Source of the DNA: Flavobacteriales bacterium
GTDB lineage: Bacteria; Bacteroidota; Bacteroidia; Flavobacteriales; Flavobacteriaceae
Direction of reading: 5' to 3'
Assembly (NCBI GenBank): GCA_017303755.1
Contig: JAFLBS010000005.1
Coordinates: forward strand, 1-64,000
Length of the DNA: 64,000 nt
In this document: piece after piece, positions 55,161-64,000 of the stretch
How positions within the stretch are numbered: position 1 is the stretch's first letter
How the letters are laid out: every line of letters begins with the position of its first letter
The notes under the pieces: generated by a model
The model's database searches: none
Told to the model about the DNA's origin: nothing
What the model saw: the letters and a program-made list of their open reading frames with translations, nothing else
Made by a program: the position numbers and the translations under genes

Positions 55161-56339
55161 ATGAATAACGATTTTTTAAAATACCAAGCTCAAACTTCGC
55201 CTTATCCATTAGGAATGGAAGTTTCACACGCTATTGGTTCTTACATTTACGATACAAATAACAAAAAATACCTCGATTTTGTTGCAGGTGTTTCGGCTTG
55301 CTCATTGGGTCATCAACATCCAAGAGTCAATCAAGCGATAAAAGACCAATTGGACAAATATTCACATGTAATGGTATACGGCGAATATTCTCAAAGTCCA
55401 GCTGTTCAGTATTGCAAATTATTGGTTGAACATTTACCTCCACAATTAAATAAAGTCTATTTAGTCAACTCGGGAACCGAAGCTTGTGAAGGCGCGTTAA
55501 AATTAGTCCGAAGAGTGACAGGCAGAAGTCAGCTTATTTCGTGTCACAACGCTTATCACGGAAACACTATGGGTTCGATGAGTGTGATGGGTTTTGAAGA
55601 GCGCAAGCAAGTTTTTCGTCCGTTAATTCCAGATGTGGATTTCATCACCTTTAATAATGAAGCTGATTTGGAAAAAATTACAACCAAAACAGCTGGAATC
55701 ATTTTAGAAAGTATTCAAGGTGGCGCTGGATTCATTCAGCCTCAAAACGATTTCTTAGCTAAAGTAAAAAAACGTTGTGAAGAAGTGGGTGCTTTGATGA
55801 TAGTAGATGAAATTCAGCCAGGCTTTGGAAGAACAGGAAAACTTTTTGGGTTTGAAAATTATAATGTAGTTCCCGATGTAGTCATTATTGGAAAAGGAAT
55901 GGCAGGTGGAATGCCTGTTGGTGGATTCATTGCCAATGAAAAGCACATGGATTTATTAAGTCACGATCCAAAACTCGGACACATAACTACTTTTGGCGGA
56001 CATCCTGTCATAGCGGCAGCCTGTTTGGCCACTTTGCAAGAAGTGCTCGAAAAAGACTACGCTAATCAGTCTTTGGAAAAAGAAAAACTCTTTCGATCAC
56101 TTTTGGTACATCCTTTGATACAAGAAGTTAGAGGAAAAGGATTAATGTTGGCGGCGATGACTTCGGATGAAGAAATAACAAATCAAGTCATTTTGCGTTG
56201 TCAAGACAAAGGACTAATACTGTTTTGGCTACTATTTGAAGGAAAAGCCATCCGAATAACTCCACCATTAACGATTTCTGAAGAAGAAATAAAAGAAGGT
56301 TGCAAGATCATTTTGGAAGTCATGGATGAACTAATTTAG
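55161..56339 (+). CDS. Class III PLP-dependent aminotransferase
   Basis: 392 residues from the ATG at 55161 (MNNDFLKYQAQTS). The longer frame begins at a TTG at 55140. Class III motifs: YLDFVAGVSACSLGHQHP, VNSGTEACEGALKLVRR, HNAYHGNT, VDEIQPGFGRTG, and the Schiff-base Lys in IIGKGMAGGMPVGG. The TTFGGHPV segment closes the active site. Related enzymes include acetylornithine, 4-aminobutyrate and diaminobutyrate aminotransferases. No arginine-synthesis genes are near, so the substrate is left open. Confidence 0.92.
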   Translation: MNNDFLKYQAQTSPYPLGMEVSHAIGSYIYDTNNKKYLDFVAGVSACSLGHQHPRVNQAIKDQLDKYSHVMVYGEYSQSPAVQYCKLLVEHLPPQLNKVYLVNSGTEACEGALKLVRRVTGRSQLISCHNAYHGNTMGSMSVMGFEERKQVFRPLIPDVDFITFNNEADLEKITTKTAGIILESIQGGAGFIQPQNDFLAKVKKRCEEVGALMIVDEIQPGFGRTGKLFGFENYNVVPDVVIIGKGMAGGMPVGGFIANEKHMDLLSHDPKLGHITTFGGHPVIAAACLATLQEVLEKDYANQSLEKEKLFRSLLVHPLIQEVRGKGLMLAAMTSDEEITNQVILRCQDKGLILFWLLFEGKAIRITPPLTISEEEIKEGCKIILEVMDELI

Positions 56340-56417
56340 TTTCAAGTTTCAGGTTTCAGGTTAAAACTTTAGTTAAAAACATTCATCACAAAAAACTTGA
56401 AACTTGAAACCTGAAAC
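56339..56417. repeat. Imperfect 24-bp inverted repeat of GTTTCAAG/GTTTCAGG units
   Basis: Left arm 56339-56362, right arm 56394-56417. The arms differ at three positions, all transitions that still allow G-T pairing in RNA. Built of repeated GTTTCA(A/G) units. It can form a long hairpin after the aminotransferase gene, but there is no T run, so it is not a classic terminator. Confidence 0.75.
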
Positions 56418-56523
56418 AAAAATATCTCTTGTTAATTAAATTGTTCAAAACAATTACCCTTTTTTCTCACAAAACAAACTAAGTTACCTACTTTTATTAA
56501 GGATAATTTTAAATATTAAAGCT

Positions 56524-57918
56524 ATGCATTTGGAACACGAAGAAGAAGACTACAATTTATCCTTATCAAAATTCGAATCAATGTTGAAAACCAACAAAGT
56601 ATTCTTTTTTGACTCAGAGGAATTTGAGGAAATTATTCTTCATTACCTCGATATGGGTAAAGCCAGTTTAGCAAAGAAAGCATTAAAATTAGGATTAGAA
56701 CAACACCCAAAATCAACTGGACTTAAACTAGTTCAGGTGGAAATGTTAGTGTACGACGACAAACTCGATATGGCTGAAAAATTGCTCAATGAGTTGTATG
56801 CTATCGAACCTACTAACGAAGAAATTTTCATTCAAAAAGCCAATATTTATTCCAAACGAGACAATCACGAAAAAGCAGTTGAATTGCTTGAAGAAGCATT
56901 AAAATTTACTGATGATTTTGCCGATGTCTACAATTTGATTGGAATGGAATACTTGTTCATGGACAACCTTGAAATGGCCAAAGAAAATTTCATCAAATGT
57001 TTAGAAGAAGACATTAATGATCAATCAGCCTTATATAATGTAGTGTATTGCTTTGAGTTTTTAGATCAAAACATCGAAGCAATTGAATATCTTAAAACGT
57101 ACATCGACCGTAATCCTTACAGTGAAATTGCTTGGCATCAGTCGGGTCGTTTGTACTACGGAATAAAAGATTACGAAAATGCGGTTCGTGCATTTGAATT
57201 TGCTACTTATATTGACGAGTATTTCTTAGGTGCTTTTATGGAAAAAGGAAAAGCCTTAGAACGCCTAAAACGCTACGAAGACGCCATTGAAAGCTACAAC
57301 AGAACCATCGAATTAGACGATCCAACTTCGTATGCGTTGTTGCGTGTTGGAAAATGTTATGAAAAGTTAGGCAACAAAGCTGAAGCACTAAAATACTTCA
57401 ACAAAACTGTTCATGAAGATCCGCTTTTAGACAAAGGTTGGATTGCCATAACCGATTTTTACGTTCGCCAAAAGAATTTTCAAAAAGCCTTATTTTACGT
57501 GAATAAAGCAATTGCTATTGACGACCAAAATCGCGCGTATTGGAAACGCTATGCAACTATTAATAAAGCGATGAATTTCTACGAAGAAGCCGAACATGGC
57601 TATCGTAAAGCAGTTGAATTTGGCGATGGGAATTTAGATACTTGGTTGTTTTGGGTGGATATTTTACAGTTCCTTGGTGAATTTGATGGTGCCATTCAAA
57701 CTTTACTACAAGCAACCGAATTTTTCCCAGAAGAATACCAAATAGAATACCGTTTAGCTGGTTTGTACTTCACTCAAAGTGATGATAAAAAAGGAACGTT
57801 TCATTTGAGCAATGCCTTGCGTTTGAACTTCAACAATCGATTTGTTCTTGAGGAGTTATTCCCTACTGTTTGGAGCAGAAAAAAAGTGCAGAATTACATC
57901 AAAAAATACGAGAATTAA
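56524..57918 (+). CDS. Cytoplasmic tetratricopeptide repeat protein
   Basis: 464 residues, no signal peptide. At least ten TPR-like helical pairs, for example DFADVYNLIGMEYLFMDN, YENAVRAFEFATYIDE and YEDAIESYNRTIELDD. No catalytic domain was seen. The stop (TAATG) overlaps the aroE start by one base, so the two are translationally coupled, though a functional link is not evident. Confidence 0.88.
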   Translation: MHLEHEEEDYNLSLSKFESMLKTNKVFFFDSEEFEEIILHYLDMGKASLAKKALKLGLEQHPKSTGLKLVQVEMLVYDDKLDMAEKLLNELYAIEPTNEEIFIQKANIYSKRDNHEKAVELLEEALKFTDDFADVYNLIGMEYLFMDNLEMAKENFIKCLEEDINDQSALYNVVYCFEFLDQNIEAIEYLKTYIDRNPYSEIAWHQSGRLYYGIKDYENAVRAFEFATYIDEYFLGAFMEKGKALERLKRYEDAIESYNRTIELDDPTSYALLRVGKCYEKLGNKAEALKYFNKTVHEDPLLDKGWIAITDFYVRQKNFQKALFYVNKAIAIDDQNRAYWKRYATINKAMNFYEEAEHGYRKAVEFGDGNLDTWLFWVDILQFLGEFDGAIQTLLQATEFFPEEYQIEYRLAGLYFTQSDDKKGTFHLSNALRLNFNNRFVLEELFPTVWSRKKVQNYIKKYEN

Positions 57919-58667
57919 TGGAACAAAAAAGCCTAAAACGCTATGGTTTGATAGGCAGAAACATTTCCTATTCGTTCTCTAAAAAATATTTTAAAGAAAA
58001 GTTTTCTGCCGAACTTTTTAACGATTGTACTTACGAAAATTTCGACATTGAATCGATTGAAGATTTTCCTAATATCATCAAAAACAATCCCGATTTAAAA
58101 GGATTAAACGTTACTATTCCGTACAAAGAAACCATCATTCCCTACTTGGACAAATTATCCAAAAAGGCCACTTTGATTGGCGCTGTGAATGTCATTCGTT
58201 TTACCAAAAAAGGCAAGTTAAAAGGTTACAATTCGGATTATTATGGTTTTAAAAAATCCATCGAACCGTTATTACAACCGCATCACAAAAAAGCGTTGAT
58301 CCTTGGAACTGGTGGTGCAGCAAAAGCCGTTGCGTTTGCCTTAGAAGAGTTGGATATTTTCTACACTTTTGTATCACGAGAAGCAGGCGAAAACAGCATC
58401 GATTACAATCGGGTAAATATTACTTCATTTGATAATTACCAAATCATTATCAATTGCACTCCGTTGGGAACAAAGCCCAACACCAAAGACTTACCTCCTA
58501 TTCCGTACGAGTATTTTACTCCACAACATTTGGCGTACGATTTAATCTACAATCCAGCCGAAACTCAATTTTTGAAGAAGGCGAAGAAAAAAGGCGCAAC
58601 GATTAAAAATGGCTATGAAATGCTCGTTTTACAAGCTGAAAAAGCATGGAATATTTGGAATAAATAA
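57918..58667 (+). CDS. aroE: Shikimate dehydrogenase
   Basis: 249 residues. It reduces 3-dehydroshikimate with NADPH in aromatic amino acid and chorismate synthesis. GLIGRNISYSFS is the substrate loop, NVTIPYK has the catalytic Lys70, the substrate Asp107 is in NSDYYGF, and the nucleotide loop is GTGGAAKAV (130-138). Slightly shorter than E. coli AroE. The start is chosen as the ATG overlapping the upstream stop; a longer frame to 57870 lies inside the TPR gene. The endonuclease-like STAND gene begins 15 bp downstream. Confidence 0.95.
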   Translation: MEQKSLKRYGLIGRNISYSFSKKYFKEKFSAELFNDCTYENFDIESIEDFPNIIKNNPDLKGLNVTIPYKETIIPYLDKLSKKATLIGAVNVIRFTKKGKLKGYNSDYYGFKKSIEPLLQPHHKKALILGTGGAAKAVAFALEELDIFYTFVSREAGENSIDYNRVNITSFDNYQIIINCTPLGTKPNTKDLPPIPYEYFTPQHLAYDLIYNPAETQFLKKAKKKGATIKNGYEMLVLQAEKAWNIWNK

Positions 58668-58682
58668 TTTCAAAATATCAAA

Positions 58683-61022
58683 ATGGGTAAGTATAAGTAT
58701 AATTTAGAAAATTTAGAATGGCAACAATTTGAAAAATTATCTTTTTATTGCTTACAATTTGATGTTTCAAAATCAATACAATTTTTAAGTGGTGGAAACG
58801 ATAAAGGTAGGGAAATTGTTTTCAATGGAGTTACTGATTTCTTTGGTAAAAGTAGTAGTGAATTAAGCTATGTCTTTCAGTCTAAACATAAATCCAACAG
58901 TAATTTTAGTTCATTAAACAGTGACTTAAAAGCAGAATTAAATAAAGTCTTCATCACCAACAACTTATCTTACAACACATACTGCCTAGTTACAAATATA
59001 TCTTTAAATGGAAATCAATATGATTCACTCAACGAAACATTTGAAAAATTCACAAAAGAAAATAATTTAGATTTTAATCTAAATTTTAAAATCTATTCAT
59101 ATGAGCAATTTGAATCTTGTATTGATAGAAATACATCTTTGAAATTCTTATTTCCATCAATAATTAAAAACACTGATTTCCAGCATCTTCTTGAAATAAC
59201 CTTTGACCGTCAAGGTCTAAATATTTCAAATTCATTTTTTTCAATATTCAAGAAAAATAGATCAAAATTTGTTTTGACCGAAATCTTCGAAAAAGCTATA
59301 AAAAAACTAGATGATAATAATATACTATTACTATCTGGCCCGCCAAAATCAGGTAAAACATTCAATGCTGAAATGATTGTTTTTAAAAAAATTCTAACTG
59401 AAGATTTTATCCCATACAATATAATAACTATTGAAGATTTCGACAAATTCTATGATAATACAAAAAAACAAATATTCTTATTTGATGATACTTTTGGCAA
59501 GTATAATATTGATTACGAAAGATCTGACTACATTAATAGAAAAATTGAATTTATTTTTGAATTTATAGATGAAAATCATAAATGTATTTTTACTAGTAGA
59601 GAATACATATATAGAGCTTTTTTAGAATATGCAGATTCTGAGAAGAAAAAATTTATAAATAAAATAAATGTTGAAGTTAACTTATTATCCAATTTTGAGA
59701 AAGAAAGTATTTTCTTAAGATACTACAAAATAAACAATGGTGATGTTTATTTCAACGAAAGTACATTAAATTCAATTGTTAATCACAAAAACTTTTCTCC
59801 TGAAGTAATAAGATCATATTTCGAAAATAATACAAATTTCAATAACGTAAATTTTCAAAACCACTTAGATTTTCCGGATGATTATTTAAAAAAAATATTT
59901 TCTACTTTGAATGATGAAAAGAAACTTATTCTACTATCTATACTATTATCATCAAATCAAAAAATAAATAGCATAGCTTACACTTACAATGAAATTTCTA
60001 ACGACTTAAATTTAAAAAAATTAATTGATCTAAAAACAGAATTAAATATTTTAGAAGATAGTTTAATAACATACAGGGAAGACAGATATTATTTTTATCA
60101 CCCTACAATGTTTGAGTTTTTTATAAATTATATTAATAACGATATCTTAACCTACAGAAACCTACTTTTCAACAATATCAATACAGACCTCTTATTGTAT
60201 TGCAAGTTTAAAAAAGGAAAAGAAAACAATATAAAAATAGACTTTAGTGACTGTGATAATTTACTAATTGGTTTCAAAAGATTATTAAATAATCCGAATG
60301 TCGAAACGTCTGACATAAATTCAATTTTAAGATGGCTTAAAGACGAAGATAGATTAATTAATTTTCAACTTAAAGAATTAAAAAAACATAAGGAATTTGT
60401 CAGCAAACTAAATGATTACATATCAGAAATTAATTTAAAAGCCATAACAATTGAAAATGTTTACAACTTAGGCTTGTTGTTCAAAAACATTAGAAATCTA
60501 AGTCACTTTTCAACTACAAATAAGATAAATTTCATAGAAGAGGACTTAATCTATCTAATAGCAAAATATAATAAAGAAGACAAGTTCTGGTTTTTAATAT
60601 TTAATATTTTACCATTTTTGAGTAAAAAAACGATACTTGATGACAAATTAATAGGTAGAAATTGGCTAAATAACTTTTACATAGAATTGAAAAAAGAATT
60701 AATGAGTCTAGGTAAAGAGCTATATGGAGAAGCTTTTCCAGAATTTGAAGAGGTTGTCAAATATGAGAAATTAGTCGAAGAAAAAAAAATTGAAGAAGCA
60801 ATTTTAATAAAAAAAAGTAAATCTGATTATAAACAAAATACTAATAAAAATTGGTTTAAGAGATATAATGTTTGTAAGGAGAAAATGATGATAATTAAAT
60901 CAAATCAACCATATGGAAATATCATCTATGAAAAACTTATTAATTTGTACTCCCCGTTGGTCTTACTTGAAGAAAATCAAAGAAATAGATATATTTTTTT
61001 GAAACAAAAAAAATGGTGGTAA
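58683..61022 (+). CDS. Restriction-endonuclease-like domain fused to a STAND NTPase (nSTAND3-type)
   Basis: 779 residues. The N-terminal 150 residues look like an Mrr/PD-(D/E)xK nuclease: LEWQQFEKLSF helix, acidic Asp40 in GGNDKGRE, then Gln66-x-Lys68 in VFQSKHK. The middle is a P-loop NTPase: Walker A GPPKSGKT (219-226), Walker B IFLFDD (264-269) and TSREYIYR, matching the nSTAND3 pattern. The helical C-terminus (about 390-779) begins near HPTMFEFFINYI and resembles a sensor arm. Sequence is more A+T-rich than the neighbours. STAND NTPases with nuclease effectors act in bacterial immunity; such a role here is inferred. A single gene, with no mobile-element genes beside it. Confidence 0.82.
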   Translation: MGKYKYNLENLEWQQFEKLSFYCLQFDVSKSIQFLSGGNDKGREIVFNGVTDFFGKSSSELSYVFQSKHKSNSNFSSLNSDLKAELNKVFITNNLSYNTYCLVTNISLNGNQYDSLNETFEKFTKENNLDFNLNFKIYSYEQFESCIDRNTSLKFLFPSIIKNTDFQHLLEITFDRQGLNISNSFFSIFKKNRSKFVLTEIFEKAIKKLDDNNILLLSGPPKSGKTFNAEMIVFKKILTEDFIPYNIITIEDFDKFYDNTKKQIFLFDDTFGKYNIDYERSDYINRKIEFIFEFIDENHKCIFTSREYIYRAFLEYADSEKKKFINKINVEVNLLSNFEKESIFLRYYKINNGDVYFNESTLNSIVNHKNFSPEVIRSYFENNTNFNNVNFQNHLDFPDDYLKKIFSTLNDEKKLILLSILLSSNQKINSIAYTYNEISNDLNLKKLIDLKTELNILEDSLITYREDRYYFYHPTMFEFFINYINNDILTYRNLLFNNINTDLLLYCKFKKGKENNIKIDFSDCDNLLIGFKRLLNNPNVETSDINSILRWLKDEDRLINFQLKELKKHKEFVSKLNDYISEINLKAITIENVYNLGLLFKNIRNLSHFSTTNKINFIEEDLIYLIAKYNKEDKFWFLIFNILPFLSKKTILDDKLIGRNWLNNFYIELKKELMSLGKELYGEAFPEFEEVVKYEKLVEEKKIEEAILIKKSKSDYKQNTNKNWFKRYNVCKEKMMIIKSNQPYGNIIYEKLINLYSPLVLLEENQRNRYIFLKQKKWW

Positions 61023-61109
61023 AACACTTTTTTTTTGCACAAGATACTATTGGATAATTTTAAAAACGATATAATTTAACATTAAAGCAAAGAGAAACCG
61101 CTGATTTCC

Positions 61110-61140
61110 TTTGAATTTTCATAGGTGTTTACTATCTTTC
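61110..61140 (+). promoter_or_regulatory. Promoter of the DUF349 gene
   Basis: TTTG (61110-61113) lies 19 bases before TATCTTTC (61133-61140), one mismatch from TAnnTTTG. The ATG at 61176 is 35 bases downstream. Confidence 0.6.
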
Positions 61141-61175
61141 GCCCTCAAAAATTGTATAACCTTACACATTTTATA

Positions 61176-63419
61176 ATGTTAGAAGAAAAGAATGATAACC
61201 TGCCTGTGAACGAAAATGAGGCAGACGGAAATGCAAACAACGAAACTCAAGAAACAATTTCTACTGAAAATCAAGAAGTTGAAGCAGTTGCTGATGCAGT
61301 TGAAGCTACAGAAAATTTAGTTCCCGATACTGAAGTGGAAGCTCCATTAACTGAAGAAACAGAAATTCAGGCACAACCTGAAATTGAAGATTTGGTTGGT
61401 GAAGAGATTGAAACTGCTACTGAAACCGAAGCACTTGATGAAATTATAGCTGAAACTACAACAGAATCTGCTGAAGAAGTTGCAGAAGTAACTCCAGTTG
61501 AGGAAACAGTAGAAGTTGAAGAAACTCCAACAGTGGAAGCAGAAGCTGAAAATGTAATCGAACTTACTGACGAAGAAGTAGCCGATGACAATGTGGTTTA
61601 CGAAAGTGAATCGGACGTGGTTATGAACGCTATTTCGAATGTAAATGCTGAAGAAAGCGAAGACGAGACCTTGAAAGATCGTCATGATATTCCGATGGAA
61701 GATTATGAAGCGATGTCGATGGAGAAATTAGTAGACGAACTTGAGAAGTTAGTTGCTGTTGAAAAAGTAATGTCGGTAAAAGACCATGTTGAAGAAGTAA
61801 GAAAATCATTCTTAGAAAAATACCATCATTTTATTGATGAGAAAAAAGACGAATTTCATGCTGAAAATCCGGACTCAACCGAAGATTTCCACTATCATTT
61901 TCCATTAAAGACTAATTTTGATAATTTATACAATCAATACCGAACTAAAAAAGCGGCTCATTTCAAATCACTTCAAAGCAATTTAGAAGCCAATTTGAAA
62001 AACCGTTTGGATTTGGTGGAAGAATTGAAAAACCTAGTTAATAATCCAACTGGAAATATTGCTAATTCGTTGAAACAATTGAACGATATTAGAGAGCGAT
62101 GGAAAAATGCCGGACCGATTCCGAAAGACAAATACAACCACGTTTGGAACAATTACCATTTTCACATTGAAAACTTCTACGACTTTTTACACTTAGATCG
62201 TGAAGCACGTGATTTGGATTTCAAACACAATTTGGAGCAAAAACAAAAAATCATTGCTCGCGTAGAAGAATTGGTTAACGAAAGTGATATCAATAAAGCG
62301 TTCAGAGAATTACAAGATCTGCACCGCATTTGGAAAGAAGAAATCGGACCAGTTTCTCGTGATCAACGTGAAGCAATTTGGGTTCAATTTAGCGACTTAA
62401 CCAAACAAATGCACGATAAACGCGAAACTTATTACGAAAGTTTCCGTGAAAAAGAGAACGAAAATTTAGCTGCCAAAAAAGAAATCATTGCTCAAATTGA
62501 AGTTCTAGCTACTGAAAAAGTAGATTCACACGCTGCTTGGCAAGCTCAGATGGAAAAAGTAGAAGCGTTACGCAATACGTTTTTCGCGGCTGGAAAAGTT
62601 CCGAGTGAAGTGAACGAACAAACGTGGGCTGAATTCAAAAAAGCAGTTAAAGATTTTAATGTACTCAAAAATTCGTTTTACAAAGAAATCAAAAAGGATC
62701 AAAACGATAATTTAAGCAAAAAACAAGCCTTGGTTGCTAAAGCCAACGAATTGAAAGACAGCGAAGATTTTGCTGCCACTACTCCAATCATGAAACAAAT
62801 TCAGGAAGAATGGAGAACCGTTGGTCATGTTCCAAGGAAATTTTCGGATAAATTGTGGGGCGAATTCAAAGCGGCTTGTAATCATTATTTTGAACGTTTG
62901 AAAGACAGTAAAAAAGAAGAAAATGCCGAAGAAGTTGCTGCTTTTGAAAAGAAAAAAGAGTATTTAGAAACGTTGAAATCATTCGAATTAGTAGGTGACC
63001 ACAAAACTGATTTGGATGCCATCAAAGCGCATATTGAAGCATGGAAATCATTAGGAAGAGTTCCATTCAACAGAAGACACATTGAAGGAAAATTCAATAA
63101 AATTCTGGATGCCTTGTTTGAAAAATTAAGCTCAAGCAAGAAAGAAGGTGAAATGATGCGTTTTGCTAATCGTTTGGATCAATTATCAAGTTCAGACGAC
63201 AGCAGAAAACTAGACAATGAGAAAATCTTCATGATGCGTAAGATTGATGAGATTCAAGGAGAGATTTTCCAATTGGAAAACAACATCCAATTCTTTGCCA
63301 ATGCAAAAGCAGACAATCCGATGGTGAAAGAAGTGCGTAAAAACATCGAACGCCAAAAAGAAGAATTGCAAGTGTGGAAAGACAAATTGAAACAGTTGAG
63401 AAATCTCAATAAAGAATAA
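61176..63419 (+). CDS. DUF349 domain protein
   Basis: 747 residues from the ATG at 61176 (MLEEKNDNLPVNE). The longer frame starts at a GTG at 61125, upstream of the promoter -7 element, and is rejected. The first 150 residues are very acidic (Glu/Thr/Val-rich, for example VEETVEVEETPT) and probably disordered. The rest is charged helical repeats: at least six DUF349 units with signatures such as RERWKNAGPIPKDKYNHVWN, HRIWKEEIGPVSRDQREAIW, EEWRTVGHVPRKFSDKLWGE and EAWKSLGRVPFNRR. Function unknown; widespread and conserved in Bacteroidetes. It is followed by a terminator with a TTCG loop. Confidence 0.88.
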   Translation: MLEEKNDNLPVNENEADGNANNETQETISTENQEVEAVADAVEATENLVPDTEVEAPLTEETEIQAQPEIEDLVGEEIETATETEALDEIIAETTTESAEEVAEVTPVEETVEVEETPTVEAEAENVIELTDEEVADDNVVYESESDVVMNAISNVNAEESEDETLKDRHDIPMEDYEAMSMEKLVDELEKLVAVEKVMSVKDHVEEVRKSFLEKYHHFIDEKKDEFHAENPDSTEDFHYHFPLKTNFDNLYNQYRTKKAAHFKSLQSNLEANLKNRLDLVEELKNLVNNPTGNIANSLKQLNDIRERWKNAGPIPKDKYNHVWNNYHFHIENFYDFLHLDREARDLDFKHNLEQKQKIIARVEELVNESDINKAFRELQDLHRIWKEEIGPVSRDQREAIWVQFSDLTKQMHDKRETYYESFREKENENLAAKKEIIAQIEVLATEKVDSHAAWQAQMEKVEALRNTFFAAGKVPSEVNEQTWAEFKKAVKDFNVLKNSFYKEIKKDQNDNLSKKQALVAKANELKDSEDFAATTPIMKQIQEEWRTVGHVPRKFSDKLWGEFKAACNHYFERLKDSKKEENAEEVAAFEKKKEYLETLKSFELVGDHKTDLDAIKAHIEAWKSLGRVPFNRRHIEGKFNKILDALFEKLSSSKKEGEMMRFANRLDQLSSSDDSRKLDNEKIFMMRKIDEIQGEIFQLENNIQFFANAKADNPMVKEVRKNIERQKEELQVWKDKLKQLRNLNKE

Positions 63420-63435
63420 TAACCAACCAACCTTT

Positions 63436-63463
63436 AAAAGCTCTTCTTCGGAAGGGCTTTTTT
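63436..63463 (+). terminator. Rho-independent terminator after the DUF349 gene
   Basis: AAAGCTCTTC (63437-63446) and GAAGGGCTTT (63451-63460) pair around a TTCG tetraloop, followed by T. Some G-T pairs. Confidence 0.8.
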
Positions 63464-63475
63464 AGTAAAATAAAT

Positions 63476-63483
63476 TACCTTTG
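63476..63483 (+). promoter_or_regulatory. -7 promoter element of prmA
   Basis: TACCTTTG matches TAnnTTTG; the ATG is 16 bases downstream. No clear -33. Confidence 0.5.
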
Positions 63484-63498
63484 CAAAAAATTTCATCA

Positions 63499-64000
63499 AT
63501 GTCAAATGTATACATAGGCTACCATTTTAAGGTAGAGCCAAAAGAATTAGGAACCGAAATATTAATCGCCGAATTGGGTGAAAAACCATTCGAAAGTTTT
63601 ATTGAAACCGAAGAAGGATTTTCGGCTTACATTCAGAAAGAATTTTGGACCGAAAATGTGTTAGAAGACGTGTATCTTTTGAGTTCACCTGAATTTACTA
63701 TTTCGTATACGTTTGAAGAAATCGAGCAAGTCAATTGGAACGAAGAATGGGAAAAAAACTTCGAGCCGATTGATGTTGATGGAAAATGCCATGTTCGTGC
63801 ACCATTTCACCCAAAAACTACAGCCGAATTTGACATTGTAATCGAACCTAAAATGAGTTTCGGAACAGGTCATCACGAAACCACTCACATGATGATACAA
63901 CATTTATTGGATATGGATGTTACTAATATGAAAACTCTAGATATGGGTTGTGGGACAGCAATTTTGGCCATTTTAGCTGAAATGAAAGGCGCTCATCCTA
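63499..64000 (+). CDS. prmA: Ribosomal protein L11 methyltransferase, 5' part
   Basis: The first 167 codons of a plus-strand gene that runs off the right edge. Starts MSNVYIGYHFKVEPKELG. The N-terminal substrate-recognition domain has VNWNEEWEKNFEPIDV and the FGTGHHETTHMMI motif; the SAM-binding Rossmann motif follows (LDMGCGTAILA). PrmA trimethylates ribosomal protein L11. It has its own promoter after the DUF349 terminator. Confidence 0.93.
   Translation, partial: MSNVYIGYHFKVEPKELGTEILIAELGEKPFESFIETEEGFSAYIQKEFWTENVLEDVYLLSSPEFTISYTFEEIEQVNWNEEWEKNFEPIDVDGKCHVRAPFHPKTTAEFDIVIEPKMSFGTGHHETTHMMIQHLLDMDVTNMKTLDMGCGTAILAILAEMKGAHP

Noticed and set aside
58683-61022. Complete mobile island or prophage around the STAND gene
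   Set aside because: No integrase, transposase, attachment-site repeat or phage gene was seen on either side.

Overview
The window looks like a chromosome segment of a flavobacterium (Bacteroidota, Flavobacteriaceae; probably Flavobacterium or a close relative). The evidence is the A+T-rich sequence, promoters of the Bacteroidetes type (TAnnTTTG, often with TTTG about 19 bases upstream), a fused SecDF, proteins with type IX secretion C-terminal domains, a DUF349 protein, a Gre-like factor and an FdtA-type cupin. No tRNA, rRNA, CRISPR array, transposase, integrase or phage gene was seen.

Layout. 1-2861: 5' part of a large repeat-rich secreted protein (minus). 3101-6684: folE, cysS, yidD, lgt (plus). 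6761-21200: a minus-strand run of a small membrane protein, secDF, mdh, gyrB, asnB, a Gre-like factor, a plug-less outer-membrane barrel protein and a 1004-residue TPR protein. 21341-21785: three copies of a 159-bp tandem repeat. 21903-22586: ftsE. 22676-33947: surface polysaccharide/glycan locus with four cytoplasmic-type glycosyltransferases, an ALG5-like polyprenyl-phosphate glycosyltransferase, two tandem paralogous multi-pass GT-C-like proteins, a Wzx flippase, and an amino-sugar set (FdtA-type ketoisomerase, DegT-type aminotransferase, FemAB-like acyltransferase). 34060-36414: second type IX secreted protein. 36428-43091: RDD protein and, divergently, SpoIIM-like, DUF4129, DUF4350, MoxR ATPase, DUF58 and a small membrane protein, i.e. 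a MoxR/DUF58 membrane cluster. 43123-49875: TrmH-type methyltransferase, serine hydrolase, RelA/SpoT, Fur-family regulator, purA. 49921-53334: leucine-rich-repeat secreted protein and GH13 alpha-amylase (minus). 53496-58667: OstA/LptA-like protein, class III aminotransferase, TPR protein, aroE. 58683-61022: a lone protein combining a restriction-endonuclease-like N-terminus with an nSTAND3-type NTPase. 61176-64000: DUF349 protein and the 5' part of prmA.

Most genes are housekeeping. Accessory character is concentrated in the glycan locus and in the endonuclease-like/STAND NTPase gene, which is the best candidate for an incompletely described system and resembles single-gene antiphage defence proteins. 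Intergenic DNA is rich in small repeats: two copies of one structured element (3790-3902, 11630-11732), several inverted repeats, short tandem repeats, and one octamer repeat lying in frame inside a coding gene. In four places a naive ORF start (TTG) is really the last three bases of a -7 promoter element; starts were moved accordingly. All calls come from reading the sequence and recognising motifs; no database search was run.
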